DNA from: Gelatoporia subvermispora B
Lineage: Eukaryota; Basidiomycota; Agaricomycetes; Polyporales; Gelatoporiaceae
Assembly: GCA_000320605.2 (NCBI GenBank)
Contig: KB445812.1
Span: 531,131 to 565,781 of the forward strand
Length of the DNA stretch: 34,651 nucleotides
Reading direction: 5' to 3'
Within the stretch, counting starts at the first letter, position 1; each line of letters opens with the position of its first letter. The notes under the pieces were generated by a model. The model searched no databases. It had not been told where the DNA came from and worked only from the letters and a program-made list of their open reading frames with translations. Of this stretch, positions 11,701-21,612 are shown in pieces. The position numbers and the translations under genes were made by a program.

Positions 11701-13252
11701 AATGACATCATCAGAGTACATAAGGTGATGGAGTCGACTTCTGACGCGCTCAAGCAACCTTGAGGGAAAACAGAAAGGTTATTATTGGATGAATATCTTC
11801 GGTAGTAGTTTTAAGAGGGCTGCGGGACTTACTCGTATAGCTTCGAGAGGTTCGAGAATTCGGACGTCTGCCAGTGTTCTCCTGATAGCATCCGCTTAAC
11901 TCACTTTAGACTTCATGGTCTCGGCTTGCATGCTTTAACATCTGTCTCTGGACAAACCACACAGGTTTGGTACTTGTCAAGATAGCAAGAAAAGTTTTGT
12001 ATGCAAGTCAAATTGCCAAAGTCTACTGAAAGATCTAAAGCGGTCGGCATTCTTGCACATGGTGGATAGAATAGGGTAGGATAAAATTACTATGGCACGG
12101 TCCCACGCAAGAACGCCTGGATCAGTACCTAGCATGTGGGGCAGCTAACTCTACAATGGGGATTATGGCGCTCTCGGGTCTGGTCGCGACTCGCAAAATG
12201 TAGGAGCTCACACTGACATATGATCGTCTGTTCCCTCGCTCGTCTCTGGACTGATGCATCGCGTCGCATTCCGCAGATGTTGTTTCTAGTAGACCAGAAC
12301 ATCGACGGATCCAGGATCTCTCGTGATGCCTGTAGCAGTGGCTGTTACAGGATAACTGACCAAAATGGTGTTCGCTCCCGCCACCTAAAGCGTCGGAATA
12401 TTCGCCTAGATTTATATCGACCTGAGTCTAGTATTCTACGGTCTTGGACTTTGGACGAGTTCCGCATGCCTCCTAGGTGTTCGGAGCGCAATGGGATGCG
12501 GTACATTACGCATGTTCTAGTTGGGGGCGTCCGCTTCAGTGACTGACACAACGGCGCCTAGGAGTGCGCGCGCAGCTCGATACAACTCTTCGAGAAAGGT
12601 AAAGGAATTGCTCTGGCAGCGGGAGTGAACGTAGCAAAGACCCTCGGGTCAGGTCCAGTACACTGCCAAGCCGACAAGAACTGGCAGGAGCCCACGACGT
12701 CTGTCATCAAAACCCCGGCACAGCCCCCAATTTGGTAACTTGCAAAACAAGACCACAACAGCATCAGCAAAATCTGGAGTTATCTTAACACGTCTTATTC
12801 ACCTTTTTGGGACTTAGTGGGGTCTTTATGCTTCGTTAGCGCCCAATAAGTACCTCGAAAGGCAAATAAGACGTTATAAGTCAAATGGAAATTTTACTGA
12901 TGGGTCCACGAATGATGGAAGAAGAACTGCCCATGTTCTGAACGGCTACCTGAGGTGAGCGGCTGACCCGTAGGAAACCTGTCGCAGGTAGGCACCCCAA
13001 CTGCCTCGTATTCTGAGAACAGAAGAGGTGTCACAGTTGCCTGGCTTTTCCGCATACAACATGCAGGAGTACCGATGGCTCGGTGTGTATACCCTGTGCG
13101 CAGAGCTTTGTATGTCTGGCTCGCCTGTAACTGATATTCTATCCTCCCCAGGCAGTGTTTTCAGCGTTTACAGTGTGAGACTTGCGCATCTACTCAATTC
13201 GGTCACCCGGTCACAGCCCAAAAGAGTCCCCACTGCCTTGAGAGCGATAGCG
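11701..13252. other. Gene-free stretch between P450 and MFS relics
   Basis: No motif recognised. An open frame at 12220-12546 (plus, 108 codons) is Arg-rich and without similarity to anything I know. The heme-binding end of the P450 was looked for here and not found. Confidence 0.3.
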
Positions 13253-13565
13253 ATGGATGACAACGTCAAACCTCGCAAGGGTCTTCGATTTTGGCTTGTT
13301 CTGACATCTTTCCTTATAGCTCTATTTCTCGCAGTTTTGGGAAATGTGAGGACAAATTTTCTACCGCAACTGTTGGTTATATTTGATGCCCGCGTTCACA
13401 ATAGTCGGCCATGGGCACTGCTCTGCCCCTATCATCCAAGACATCCACGGCAACCAGTTCTTGTGGGTTCTGCTCATCTATGGCCTCACAGCTGCCGTTT
13501 TTACGAATTCTCTGTCCCCGGTACATCTAGGCGACACAGCATTAGAATGATTGTGATGGTCACCT
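13253..13565 (+). pseudogene. MFS transporter relic (first two helices)
   Basis: ATG at 13253 begins MDDNVKPRKGLRFWLVLTSF followed by LIALFLAVL, the typical first transmembrane helix of fungal drug:H+ antiporter-type MFS proteins. After an intron with GTGAGG donor and AATAG acceptor (about 13347-13405) the reading is SAMGTALP; a one-base shift then gives IIQDIHGNQFLWV, and a further shift YGLTAAVFTNSL, which match the loop and second helix of this family. After about 13565 nothing of the remaining 10-12 helices is visible. The gene is truncated and frameshifted, so it cannot make a transporter. Confidence 0.65.
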
Positions 13566-14690
13566 GCTACAAGACATATTATATCACCTTGGACAGACCT
13601 TCTGATACTTCTAGTACGTATCTACCTTGAGCTCCTCAATACATGGTAGGTGCTGTCAGCACTGCAATCTAGAAGTCAACCGACCATCTTTTCAAGGCCC
13701 ACCAGTCTGAGGAATCTGTAGGAGGAATTGGGTCAAGACCACGGAATATCGAGTGAGGGACAACGTCGTGTTTGTGGGAGTTCGATACAAACACGTGAGA
13801 TACGAGGATAACGAGCGCGGTATATAAGTATGTAGTAGGCCATGTCACTAGTACTCCACTGGATCGAAACTACTACTTCAACAGAATATCCTGCCCTGGG
13901 CTCGCGGGAGACACGTCTGCACGAACATGTGCTTATGTGACATAATCTATTAGGGACAATTGTCCAGCACCAACTATCCCATTCGGCTCAGATAGACGAC
14001 ACAACGGCTACTTGGGTGCTATACGTAGTGACAATGACATGTAGTATAGGCATTCATTGTACGGATCATCTAAGGCAATACAGGATTAGATGATAGTTGA
14101 CCAGTGCACCACGGTGCCGTTTATAAATGGTGAGGACAATCGTATTCGTTGTTTTTTGGACAGACGATAATGGGCGCTATGTACCTTATATGTTTTATCA
14201 GGAAAATCTCACTTGTGCTTTTATCACTTCTACGTCTTTTTTAGTCGATAAGCGCTCGTAAAGCGAGGAAAGTGAGAAAATTCCAGTCCAATGGGACTGG
14301 GATTTCCCCGCTTTCCCTGCTTTTTGGTCCCAAATCAGTGAAAGCGACGTAAAAGCAGACCGAACATCTTCCTGATGTCTGTCCTCGATACCCCAGATCA
14401 CGGTCCAATCACTCTCATAAGGTCTGGCAATCTCTTATCCACAACGACAAATATCCAGGCCTTACTGTAACATAATCAATAAACTGACATATATTCACAC
14501 TCCTAATCATCAGCATCTGACTCAGCGACCTTCAGATCCGACAGAAGCCCATACTTAGAGAACTACATGTGTGCATGTACGACAGTCCATCTATGACACA
14601 GATAACCTGAAATCTGCGAGCACAAAACCATGCGATATGCGAACTTGACCAACCGTATGCAAATGGGCTTGTATTTACGACATATAAAGC
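13566..14690. other. Gene-free stretch containing a palindromic element
   Basis: No coding region recognised. The 5' exons of the desaturase relic to the right should have been here but cannot be read. The stretch contains the hairpin element annotated at 14208-14365. Confidence 0.35.
14208..14365. mobile_element. MITE-like palindromic element
   Basis: The core is an imperfect inverted repeat: the arm 14262-14288 (AGCGAGGAAAGTGAGAAAAT...) pairs with 14292-14321, around a perfect inner stem CCAGTCC-AAT-GGGACTGG. An outer pair is weaker: GTGCTTTTATCACTT near 14215 against AAGCGACGTAAAAGCAG near 14342 on the other strand. Size (about 150 bp) and symmetry suggest a short non-autonomous DNA element. 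No clear target-site duplication was identified. Confidence 0.45.
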
Positions 14691-15580
14691 AGCAACGGGC
14701 CGCTTGTTGGAAGACCATCTCGACACCTGTGTCTACGCATGCACGACATTTCTGGTCAGAAATCATACCAAAAATGGACTAACCATTTCGATCGTGAGCA
14801 TTTGGAAGTCCATTGTCATCTCGAATCCCTCTCATACTTCTTGTCACCCTTCTCTCCGTCTCATAGGGAGGTCATGATCGTCTCGAATATAGGCATCTTC
14901 TCGATGGTCCTGGTTGTGTACCTTGCCTCTATGACATGGGGGTTCGTAGCAGTCGCGAAGTACTATGGGATCCCATGGCTGCTAGCTTCACATTAGTCAA
15001 TGATTCACTCACTTGTCTTCACCCAAAATGACAAATATGATCTTCAGGTTCATCATGATCACTTACTTACACCATACTGACCCAGACCTACCGCACTACA
15101 GGAATGCGCAGTAGAGCTTCTAACGGGGAGCTCTGCGTTTCGGCGTACATACCCAATTGGACTAGTATTTCTCGCATACGATGCGCCAAAGGCCACAACG
15201 TATCTGCAGGCTTTCCTAGAAATTCATTACCATCGCTCCAGCAAGCTGGTATTCAAGGCACTTTCGGACAACTGTAATGACTGTCAATTCGTGGATAATG
15301 AGGATAGTACGATTAATTGAGCTCGAGTTCTGCATCGCCTTACTGAAGACATTGCCAGACAATATCTTGTAACTTGTTCTATCGTGACAAGCGAGGGCGA
15401 ACAAAATGCAAGCTACCTCGAAACGTGGATCTCAAGTAAGATATTGATCATCTTCCATGACCGGTGAGCATCTATGAGCTCTATGAAGTATATTACGAAT
15501 ATGTCGCTTCCGTGCCTCTGTCCTTGCATAATACAATGTGTTTTTGTCTACTAAAAATGAAATTCTGCATCATTGCTGGC
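14690..15580 (+). pseudogene. Delta-12-type fatty-acid desaturase relic
   Basis: Membrane fatty-acid desaturases insert double bonds into acyl lipids in the ER. Visible blocks in family order: LLEDHLDTCVYA (14705-14740), ISGQKSYQKWTNHFD (14746-14793), EVMIVSNIGIFSMVLVVY (14868-14921), AKYYGIPWLLASH (14956-14994), then after an intron FIMITYLHHTDPDLPHYR (15050-15103), a degraded SF-RGALR block (15115-15135), a weak HYHRSSKL block (15229-15252) in place of the third His box, and RICRFRASV...VFLSTKNE (15497-15555) at the C-terminus. The TNHF and MITYL.HTDP.LPHYR motifs are diagnostic. Several stops and shifts interrupt it, and the first two His boxes were not found. It is a decayed copy. Confidence 0.75.
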
Positions 15581-15996
15581 ATCCATGCTGCGTGAAAGTC
15601 GTAGTGATACTTTCAAAGCGCGTTCGAGTTATTTGTGATTTCGACTTTGGGCCTCACGCCTGTGTCAAGTCCGCTGGAGAAGTCCGAGATCATGAGTGCT
15701 CCAGACTGCAAAGGAGAATCGACTTAGGCCACTACCAAGCACCTTATTCAGGAGAGGATGCCGGTACCTGCTTCAGCCTGTCGTCGTGCTAAACTGATGT
15801 TTAAATTATCTCGTCACTAATTCTTCACGACCTAGCCGCAAATACGGTCTTGGGTCAAGCTATATTTGCGCGGAAGTGACATTAACCATGCTTCATCTTA
15901 CCGGCAGTATTTGGGATTACTCCACATGAGGTGGTGAGTGGAGGCTCATCCGATGAGCATGTCTACCAGACAGAAAAGACTCTCGATCCAGTATGT

Positions 15997-17748
15997 CTAC
16001 ATTGGAACAGCATTCGGATCAAAATCTTCAGTCTTGGCCATGCTAATCATACAGTTCCTAATGCTGGTCTTGAATACGATGCTTGATCCTGTCCGCGACA
16101 GGATGCGTATTTCGTCTTCATCAAGGGCTTCTCGATCTTCCCAAGTCGGGTTATTGTCTACGGTGGCGAAGATCATAGATGTAGTGTCAAGTCCATGTCT
16201 CCCCTGCGTTGGGACGCGGAAATCAATTGTCTGCAGGTCTATGCCATGCGTTGTGAGATTGTACGTGAGAAAGGCTTCACGTGATGACGCCTGCCGGAGA
16301 TCCAGGATAAAGCGGCACGTAAGAACCAAAGTAGTCCTGCAAGTGGGAATAAACTAAGTGTACTGCTCCATATATGACGGAGCGTAGGACAAGCCGTATG
16401 TCGTGATGAATGTAGCCAACACCTCGCTGAGCTGGTCTGTAAATCATCCAATACCTAGATCTCTGAGAGGGCGAACGTACTAGAGTAATCTTGAAAATAC
16501 TCATTCCTATTACATTGATGATAAGATTCAGTCTGATGAACATTGATGATGTATCTTCAAGATCATACAACGTAGCTCCCGGCTTACAGGAAGTAGATAG
16601 TCTCCGTGAAATGGAAGTGTATCTCGATCACAAAATTTGGGAAGAAAACGTACCATCAGCCAAGATGACCTCGACGAGAGGCGCCCTTATATGATTCTGT
16701 TTGACATTACTCCAAATGTTGTACGTCTTTCTCCATGTGAGAATGAGTACAAGGGCGTCTGCAGTGACCGATGACACTCTCGCGCCTTGCACCCCTTTGA
16801 GTCCCTTTGTCAGCTCATGTCCTATGATTGGGGCGGTGAGTTTCGCGGCACATACAATTACATGTGGATTAGCACAGATTACAGAGCATAGACTACAAGC
16901 ACTGTGACTTACTCATCCCACACTGAAAGATCCAGAAAGGTATCCATTCCACACCCAAAGTCTACCTAGTAACCCGGTGACGACATGATAAATATGTACT
17001 GCGCCGAGGGCACAATGAGTCCGGAGTACGGTTACGGGAACGAATGGATTGGCAACGCACCAGAGAGATAGCTGTGTTCATGAGTCCCAGAACCAGGGTA
17101 ATCACTAGAATAGGAAGGCTGCGAGAGTAGATCGCATACACTCTCATCGCGGAGAATACTGGACATGCAATTACTAATCAGATCTATGACTCGTGATGTG
17201 GATCAACCAACTCGCAGCACTCGTCAGCAACATGATGTTCATCCACATCTCTGTGCGAACGAGATTAGTACAGCTGATATCGTCTCTGAGTTGACAATTA
17301 TCTCGCGCATCGGGGCTCCGACTTACCTCTGATCCATGGATTCAGTCAGCGCATACCTCGCGGAATATGTATAACCATATTTGGACTTACTAGGTCGCTC
17401 TTCCCTTTCCATCCAGAAAGGCCTTCAAGGATTGTGAAAATGGTGTTGAGTACGGCAGTATACCGTAATACATAGAAAAGGAATGAGGTCAAAGACTGTG
17501 GTCTCCGGAAGACATATTGTACTTCTTGAGAAAATGTGAGACAATAGTCAAAGCAGCACAACGCTACCAGATCATGATTCAACTCAGATTCGTATCTGTA
17601 TGAATAGTTTTCGACACATACCAGTTGTAACAGCATTCCTCAAGGAAACTGTGCGGACTGTTAATCACCGCAATCATACCGCCGTGATCATCACTACTCA
17701 CTCATTCTTTAACTCCCGGGCAGTGCGTGAAAGGGTATCATCAGACAT
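15997..17748 (-). CDS. DUF6533-type multi-pass membrane protein (possibly decaying)
   Basis: Agaricomycete DUF6533 family, a multi-helix membrane protein of unknown role. Proposed start ATG 17748 (MSDDTLSRTARELKN), downstream of a TATATG box near 17813. Exons then read CCFDYCLTFSQEVQYVFRR and LFYVLRYTAVLN (17395-17590), SCTNLVRTEMWMNIMLLTSA (about 17210-17280), FSAMRVYAIYSRSLPILVI (17062-17156), ADALVLILTWRKTYNIWS (about 16650-16850), LNLIINVIGMSIF (about 16490-16530), and TCRFILDLRQASSREAF with an acidic tail ending at 15997. Conserved YDY.LTF-like, RVYAI, TWRKTY and RFILDLRQ signatures appear in the expected order and most introns are GT-AG. The second exon joins to the third only with a phase conflict, and the WKGKSD/SCTNL join is also uncertain. 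A working gene with misread small exons or a young pseudogene are both possible. Confidence 0.7.
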
Positions 17749-18230
17749 CGTGAAAGTATGCACAGCACACTGAAGTCGAGTGACAGATAGCAAGTCGCGA
17801 GTGTCGAGTACATATACTCGCCGCTAAACCACGACATTCTCACGTCCATCTCCATGAAGCTGGGGAAGTAACTTCCTGTATGACATCGGTTCAGGTGTCA
17901 AAAGCCTCCAATGAAAATTGATGATAATTCCTCGGCTTTCCCGGAATCATCATCCTGCAAAGCTGAAACAGGCTGATCGAACGTCATTCGCACCTCTTTC
18001 TGGTGCAGTGTTGGACCTGATAAACAAGGCAGCACTGCCACTCGTCCCTGAGCGCTTGCGAGGCGGGACGGAAAAAAACAACGACCACAATGAATCCCTT
18101 GTCGAACGCGCTAGTTGTGTTGTAAATTGCTGCCCTCGAGGTGATATGTATGCGACAGCAATCAATCAGTAGAGTAAATAGATAGAAAGCGCAGCACCGC
18201 GACATAGGAAACACATACAACCGTCCACGC
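17749..18230. other. Intergenic: DUF6533 promoter and VPS3 3' flank
   Basis: Contains the TATATG-type box near 17813 for the minus-strand DUF6533 gene and presumably the 3' untranslated region of the VPS3 C-terminal half. No further gene was recognised. Confidence 0.4.
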
Positions 18231-20977
18231 TCACCTCAACGAGCTATCCAAATCCGAATCTGGAGCTGAGTGTGACAGCCCTTCAACAACGCCTATATCT
18301 ATCGGTACAACGTCTCCTTCCCGGCCCTGCCCTTCACGCGCCACAGGCAACAAGACTTTCTCGTCAAAGGACATCGGTACGCCCTTCTCAGCCTCTGCCT
18401 CTTCGGCACCTTGATCGGCCCCCCCGTCCTCATCGTCCTCGAGGGCCTCCTCGATGTCTGCGCCCTGCTCACGCATGAATAGCCATGTCCGCTCTGCGAT
18501 GGTAAGGTTCTGCCCGGCGCTAATCGCCTTGAGAATTTGCCCCTCGTGCTTGACGTGCAATGTTCGCCGGAAGGAGCGTTCGAGGAAGTTCGATAGGATA
18601 CGGAGTGGCCAGTGTGCAGGGATAAGTTCGAGCACCTAAGGACATTCATGAGCTTGTGTTGAACCAGCGATAAGGTGTAGATCATACATCGACGACATCT
18701 AGATTCATAGCTTGGGCGTTGAGGAATCGCGCCGTTCGATCTGCAGTGACCTCCCTGTGCACTGGTCAGCTACCTACCAGTGTCAAGACAACTTGCATAT
18801 ACGCACCCGCCGCTCATATACACCTCCAACAGAATCCGAATCAGACTCTTCTTCAAGCCAGCATCAACTGTTCTCTGCCTCTGCATCGCAGAGGCTCCAG
18901 GCCTTGACTTCGTCGGTGGTAGCAGAAGCGCAGCCCATGGCTGTAGTCCATACCGCTCTCCCAGAGTCTGAGCAATCTTGGCCGGGACGACTTCACCACC
19001 TAGCGTGCAGTATGCTTCTGCGGAAGTTGCGTCACGCATATCGTGCACGAGAATGGTCAGCGCGGCGCGATGCTCCTCAAGCTTCCCCGCGAGGACCGCC
19101 AGCTCTAGTTTCAAGAGCTTCTCTTGTGACATGAGCTTTTCACGGATGGTGGCAGGATCGTACAAAGAAGAGCCTTGAAGAAAGAGGGCTGCCTTTAGTC
19201 GGACACGTTTTGGATCCGAGTCGGGTGTTGTAGATGCGAAGTAAGAGATAAAGGGCGTGTCTGAATTGCTGGATGCATAGGATGCGGCTACACGAAATGA
19301 GTGTCATGATTGTCAGTGGTAGTTTGTTCCTACCTTTGGCTCGCCATAGTTTTGAGGTCTGGTCATCCTGCAGACATGCCATCAGCTGCTCTACGTAGCT
19401 CACAGCCAACTGTTGATGTAGTTTGGGGTCCTGTGTGTGGTCGTAAGCTGAGATTCTTCCCGGGGGCATTTAAAAATGTACGACTTGCCATACTACGTCT
19501 GTGGAGAACGAGGTGCTCCAAGAAACGTGCGCCGACTTCAGCATTTGTCTCTTGGATGTGTTGCAGCAGTATCCCGTCTTCCTCCACTTTGCGTTTGCCA
19601 GATAACAGAGATGTCAGCAACTGTAGATGGCGCGTGCTCAATAACTTCAGTAGAATGACAGATGAAATGTACCTTGAGTGAGCGTTCTGGGTCTCGGGTC
19701 GCAAACCAAATACCCCACTGGTGGACCAGGGCACGATCACGCTTTTCCGTCAGTAGCGCGAACATCTTGGACGCCGGATCTTGTATGCTTTGGTCTGTCC
19801 ACTCTCCGTCGGCGAACCTTCAATCATATCAGCAGCAGGTCCAGACCTATCTCTGCCATCCAGAGAAAATGCTGCACCTGGACCATGCCTCGAGCAGCTT
19901 ATTATCCTCGCCCCGTTGGTGGTAGAGTTCGCAGAGAGCTTGATATCGACGAGAGCGCCGGAAAACAGGCTCAACCTCAGGCAGGGATATCTCATTAGGT
20001 TCGCTAAGCAACGTCCGCATATCGTTGGCCTTGTCATCTGACTCAGCATAGAGCTTTGCAAGGACTGTATCTACAGCCTAATCATTACGAATCAGGTCAA
20101 GCAAAAACTGGAAATTTGAATAGACCACACACCGTGCTGATTGCCAGCAACTTAGGTGGCGAATTCCCGCCTTCTACACTGAGCTTCTTCCGCCATTTGC
20201 GGAGATACACTTCGAGCATCTCTTTCGCCGCCATGCTTAGGATGCCGCGCAGCTCGACCGCGGGTGGTGCCTCGCGGGTATTTGGCGAGAGGTGCGGGGA
20301 GTAATTCCTGACTAGGTTGGCGGCAACTGCGATCAGTCCCGACAAGCGCGGCGCGGGTGGAGGAAGCATATGTCAACGGGGAGCAGATGTCCGCGAAGAG
20401 AGAATGTGGCATATCCGCATGGGTACAGGAGCAGGCACAGGTCGTAAATCAAATGGGGGTAGCGGGGATGCGAGGGACCAGGACGGAGGAAGACACTTAC
20501 TGATGTCGTCAATGGAGGCCTCTGATGGCATGTGTTCTGCAACCCCGGCAAAGACTTCCGCATCATCCGCGTTACTGAAGAGGTTTCCACGGAGGTCGGG
20601 GTAGTAGCTGATGAGGACGCGCGGGTCAAGCTCGCCAGAGAAGAGATGCTTCCCGGCATCGTCGAAGAGGGTCTCGATGAGACATTGAAAGCCTATTCGT
20701 TGGTAGACGTAGCGTAGCTCGTCCGCCTACGCGTGTACCCCACTTAGCGTGATGTGTGAAGGGTTAAGAGAAATATGACGCACTTCATGGTCATCTACAA
20801 TAACCATAGACTGCAGCTTCTTCCGCTGCTGGTCCGCTAGGTCAACTGCATCCTCGATTCGGTGGTTGTCCAGTAAGGCCTCTGCTTGAGATATAAGAGT
20901 CGAAGGAAGTAGTGATTGTATTGTATCGGGTCCCAAGACAAGTACATTTGCTCGAGGGAAGGCAGGTGGTCTCATAA
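18231..20977 (-). CDS. VPS3: VPS3/TGFBRAP1-like CORVET subunit, C-terminal half (separated by inversion)
   Basis: CORVET subunit that tethers early endosomes via the Rab5-type GTPase. This half carries the alpha-solenoid (CLH/Vps39-type) part. Ten exons read in phase: 20784-20977, 20501-20726, 20133-20311, 19878-20077, 19673-19817, 19489-19644, 19334-19430, 18807-19287, 18688-18754, 18231-18635. Signatures in order: VLVLGPDTIQSLLPSTLISQ, ELDPRVLISYYPDLRGNLF, EPVFRRSRRYQALCELYHQ, RFLEHLVLHRR, ILVHDMRDATSAEAYC (the D..AAE.YC motif of the VPS39/TGFBRAP1 family) and VLELIPAHWPLRILSNFLER. The order follows human TGFBRAP1 closely. One intron (19431-19488) uses a GC donor. No C-terminal Cys-rich finger is visible; the tail is acidic. 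There are no stops or shifts. It lacks its own start: the first exon begins at an acceptor-like CCAG, and the CNH half lies on the other strand to the right. Confidence 0.9.
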
Positions 20978-20990
20978 CTGGCGGAGGCAA

Positions 20991-20998
20991 CTGTGATC
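20991..20998. other. Left inversion breakpoint (GATC at 20995-20998)
   Basis: CTGTGATC sits 13 bp upstream of the first C-terminal exon of the VPS3-like gene (20977). The same octamer occurs at 23247-23254, the other end of the flipped segment. Restoring the segment places CTGT-GATC against ACAG, so that the ancestral intron would contain the palindrome CTGTGATCACAG. This is inferred from the sequence alone. Confidence 0.6.
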
Positions 20999-21014
20999 GT
21001 CGACGAGTACACAG

Positions 21015-21473
21015 TTACAGCCAGACCCTCCGTAGGATTTCGACAACGCGCAGCAGCGACAGGTATAACAAGAATCGAAGATATTTATGTTCGTAATTCA
21101 ACGCAAGACTCCGTATTCCCACTGGGTATGTTTCTGGTGCCTGGGGGTTTCCGCGTCGTTTGAACTTCGGGGATTGGGCTGAAGCGGACGTAGATGGCGC
21201 AAAGTAATAGTGCAGGGCGTGTAGCGTAAAGTAGGTCGAATTAATGTAGATTCTATCTTGATTCAAGGCGTGGACTTTGATGAGTAGGCGGGTCCACGGT
21301 GAAGATGTACTTGGCCGGATTTGAAGAGAGTACTCTGCCACGGATGTCCGAGCGTCAAATGCTATGTATTACGCGGCGGTAGCGGGAGCTCGGGCCGAGG
21401 CATCCGTACGACAATAAGCGCTTGAATGCAGCACTTGGTCGCCAAGAGCTATCGCTGGCGAGTGAGTTCTCAT
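21015..21473 (-). CDS. Unknown small protein, divergent from VPS3
   Basis: Two exons, 21410-21473 and 21015-21361, joined across a 48-nt GT-AG intron (donor GTACGG, acceptor ACATAG), give 136 codons ending in TAA. Without the intron a TAA blocks the frame, which supports the splice. The protein starts MRTHSPAIALGDQVLHS and contains TRLLIKVHALNQDRIYINST and FTLHALHYYFAP; the second half is Arg/Leu-rich (LLYLSLLRVVEILRR). I do not recognise the family. There is no signal peptide and no clear membrane segment. It sits head-to-head with the VPS3 CNH half, 139 bp between start codons, so the two probably share a promoter. It lies wholly inside the flipped 2.26-kb segment; its 3' flank crosses the left breakpoint. 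Confidence 0.55.
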
Positions 21474-21612
21474 CTTGTGTATTCTCGAGACCGCTTGACT
21501 GAAACGACGTCTTTCAGAACGGTCAAACAGTTATAAAGGACCTCGTGCAGCGGTAATCTGCGTTTTCAGGCCTCGTAACCTGACTCGGTCTCAAGTTGCT
21601 CTGACTCTCGTC
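21474..21612. promoter_or_regulatory. Divergent promoter, VPS3 N-half and unknown gene
   Basis: 139 bp between two divergent start codons. TATAAA at 21532-21537 in plus orientation is 75 bp before the VPS3 ATG. The compact arrangement is typical of shared fungal promoters. It is internal to the inverted segment and therefore still intact for the N-terminal half. Confidence 0.5.

Noticed and set aside
21362..21409. TAA in the small gene divergent from VPS3
   Set aside because: It lies inside a 48-nt GT-AG intron; splicing gives an uninterrupted frame.
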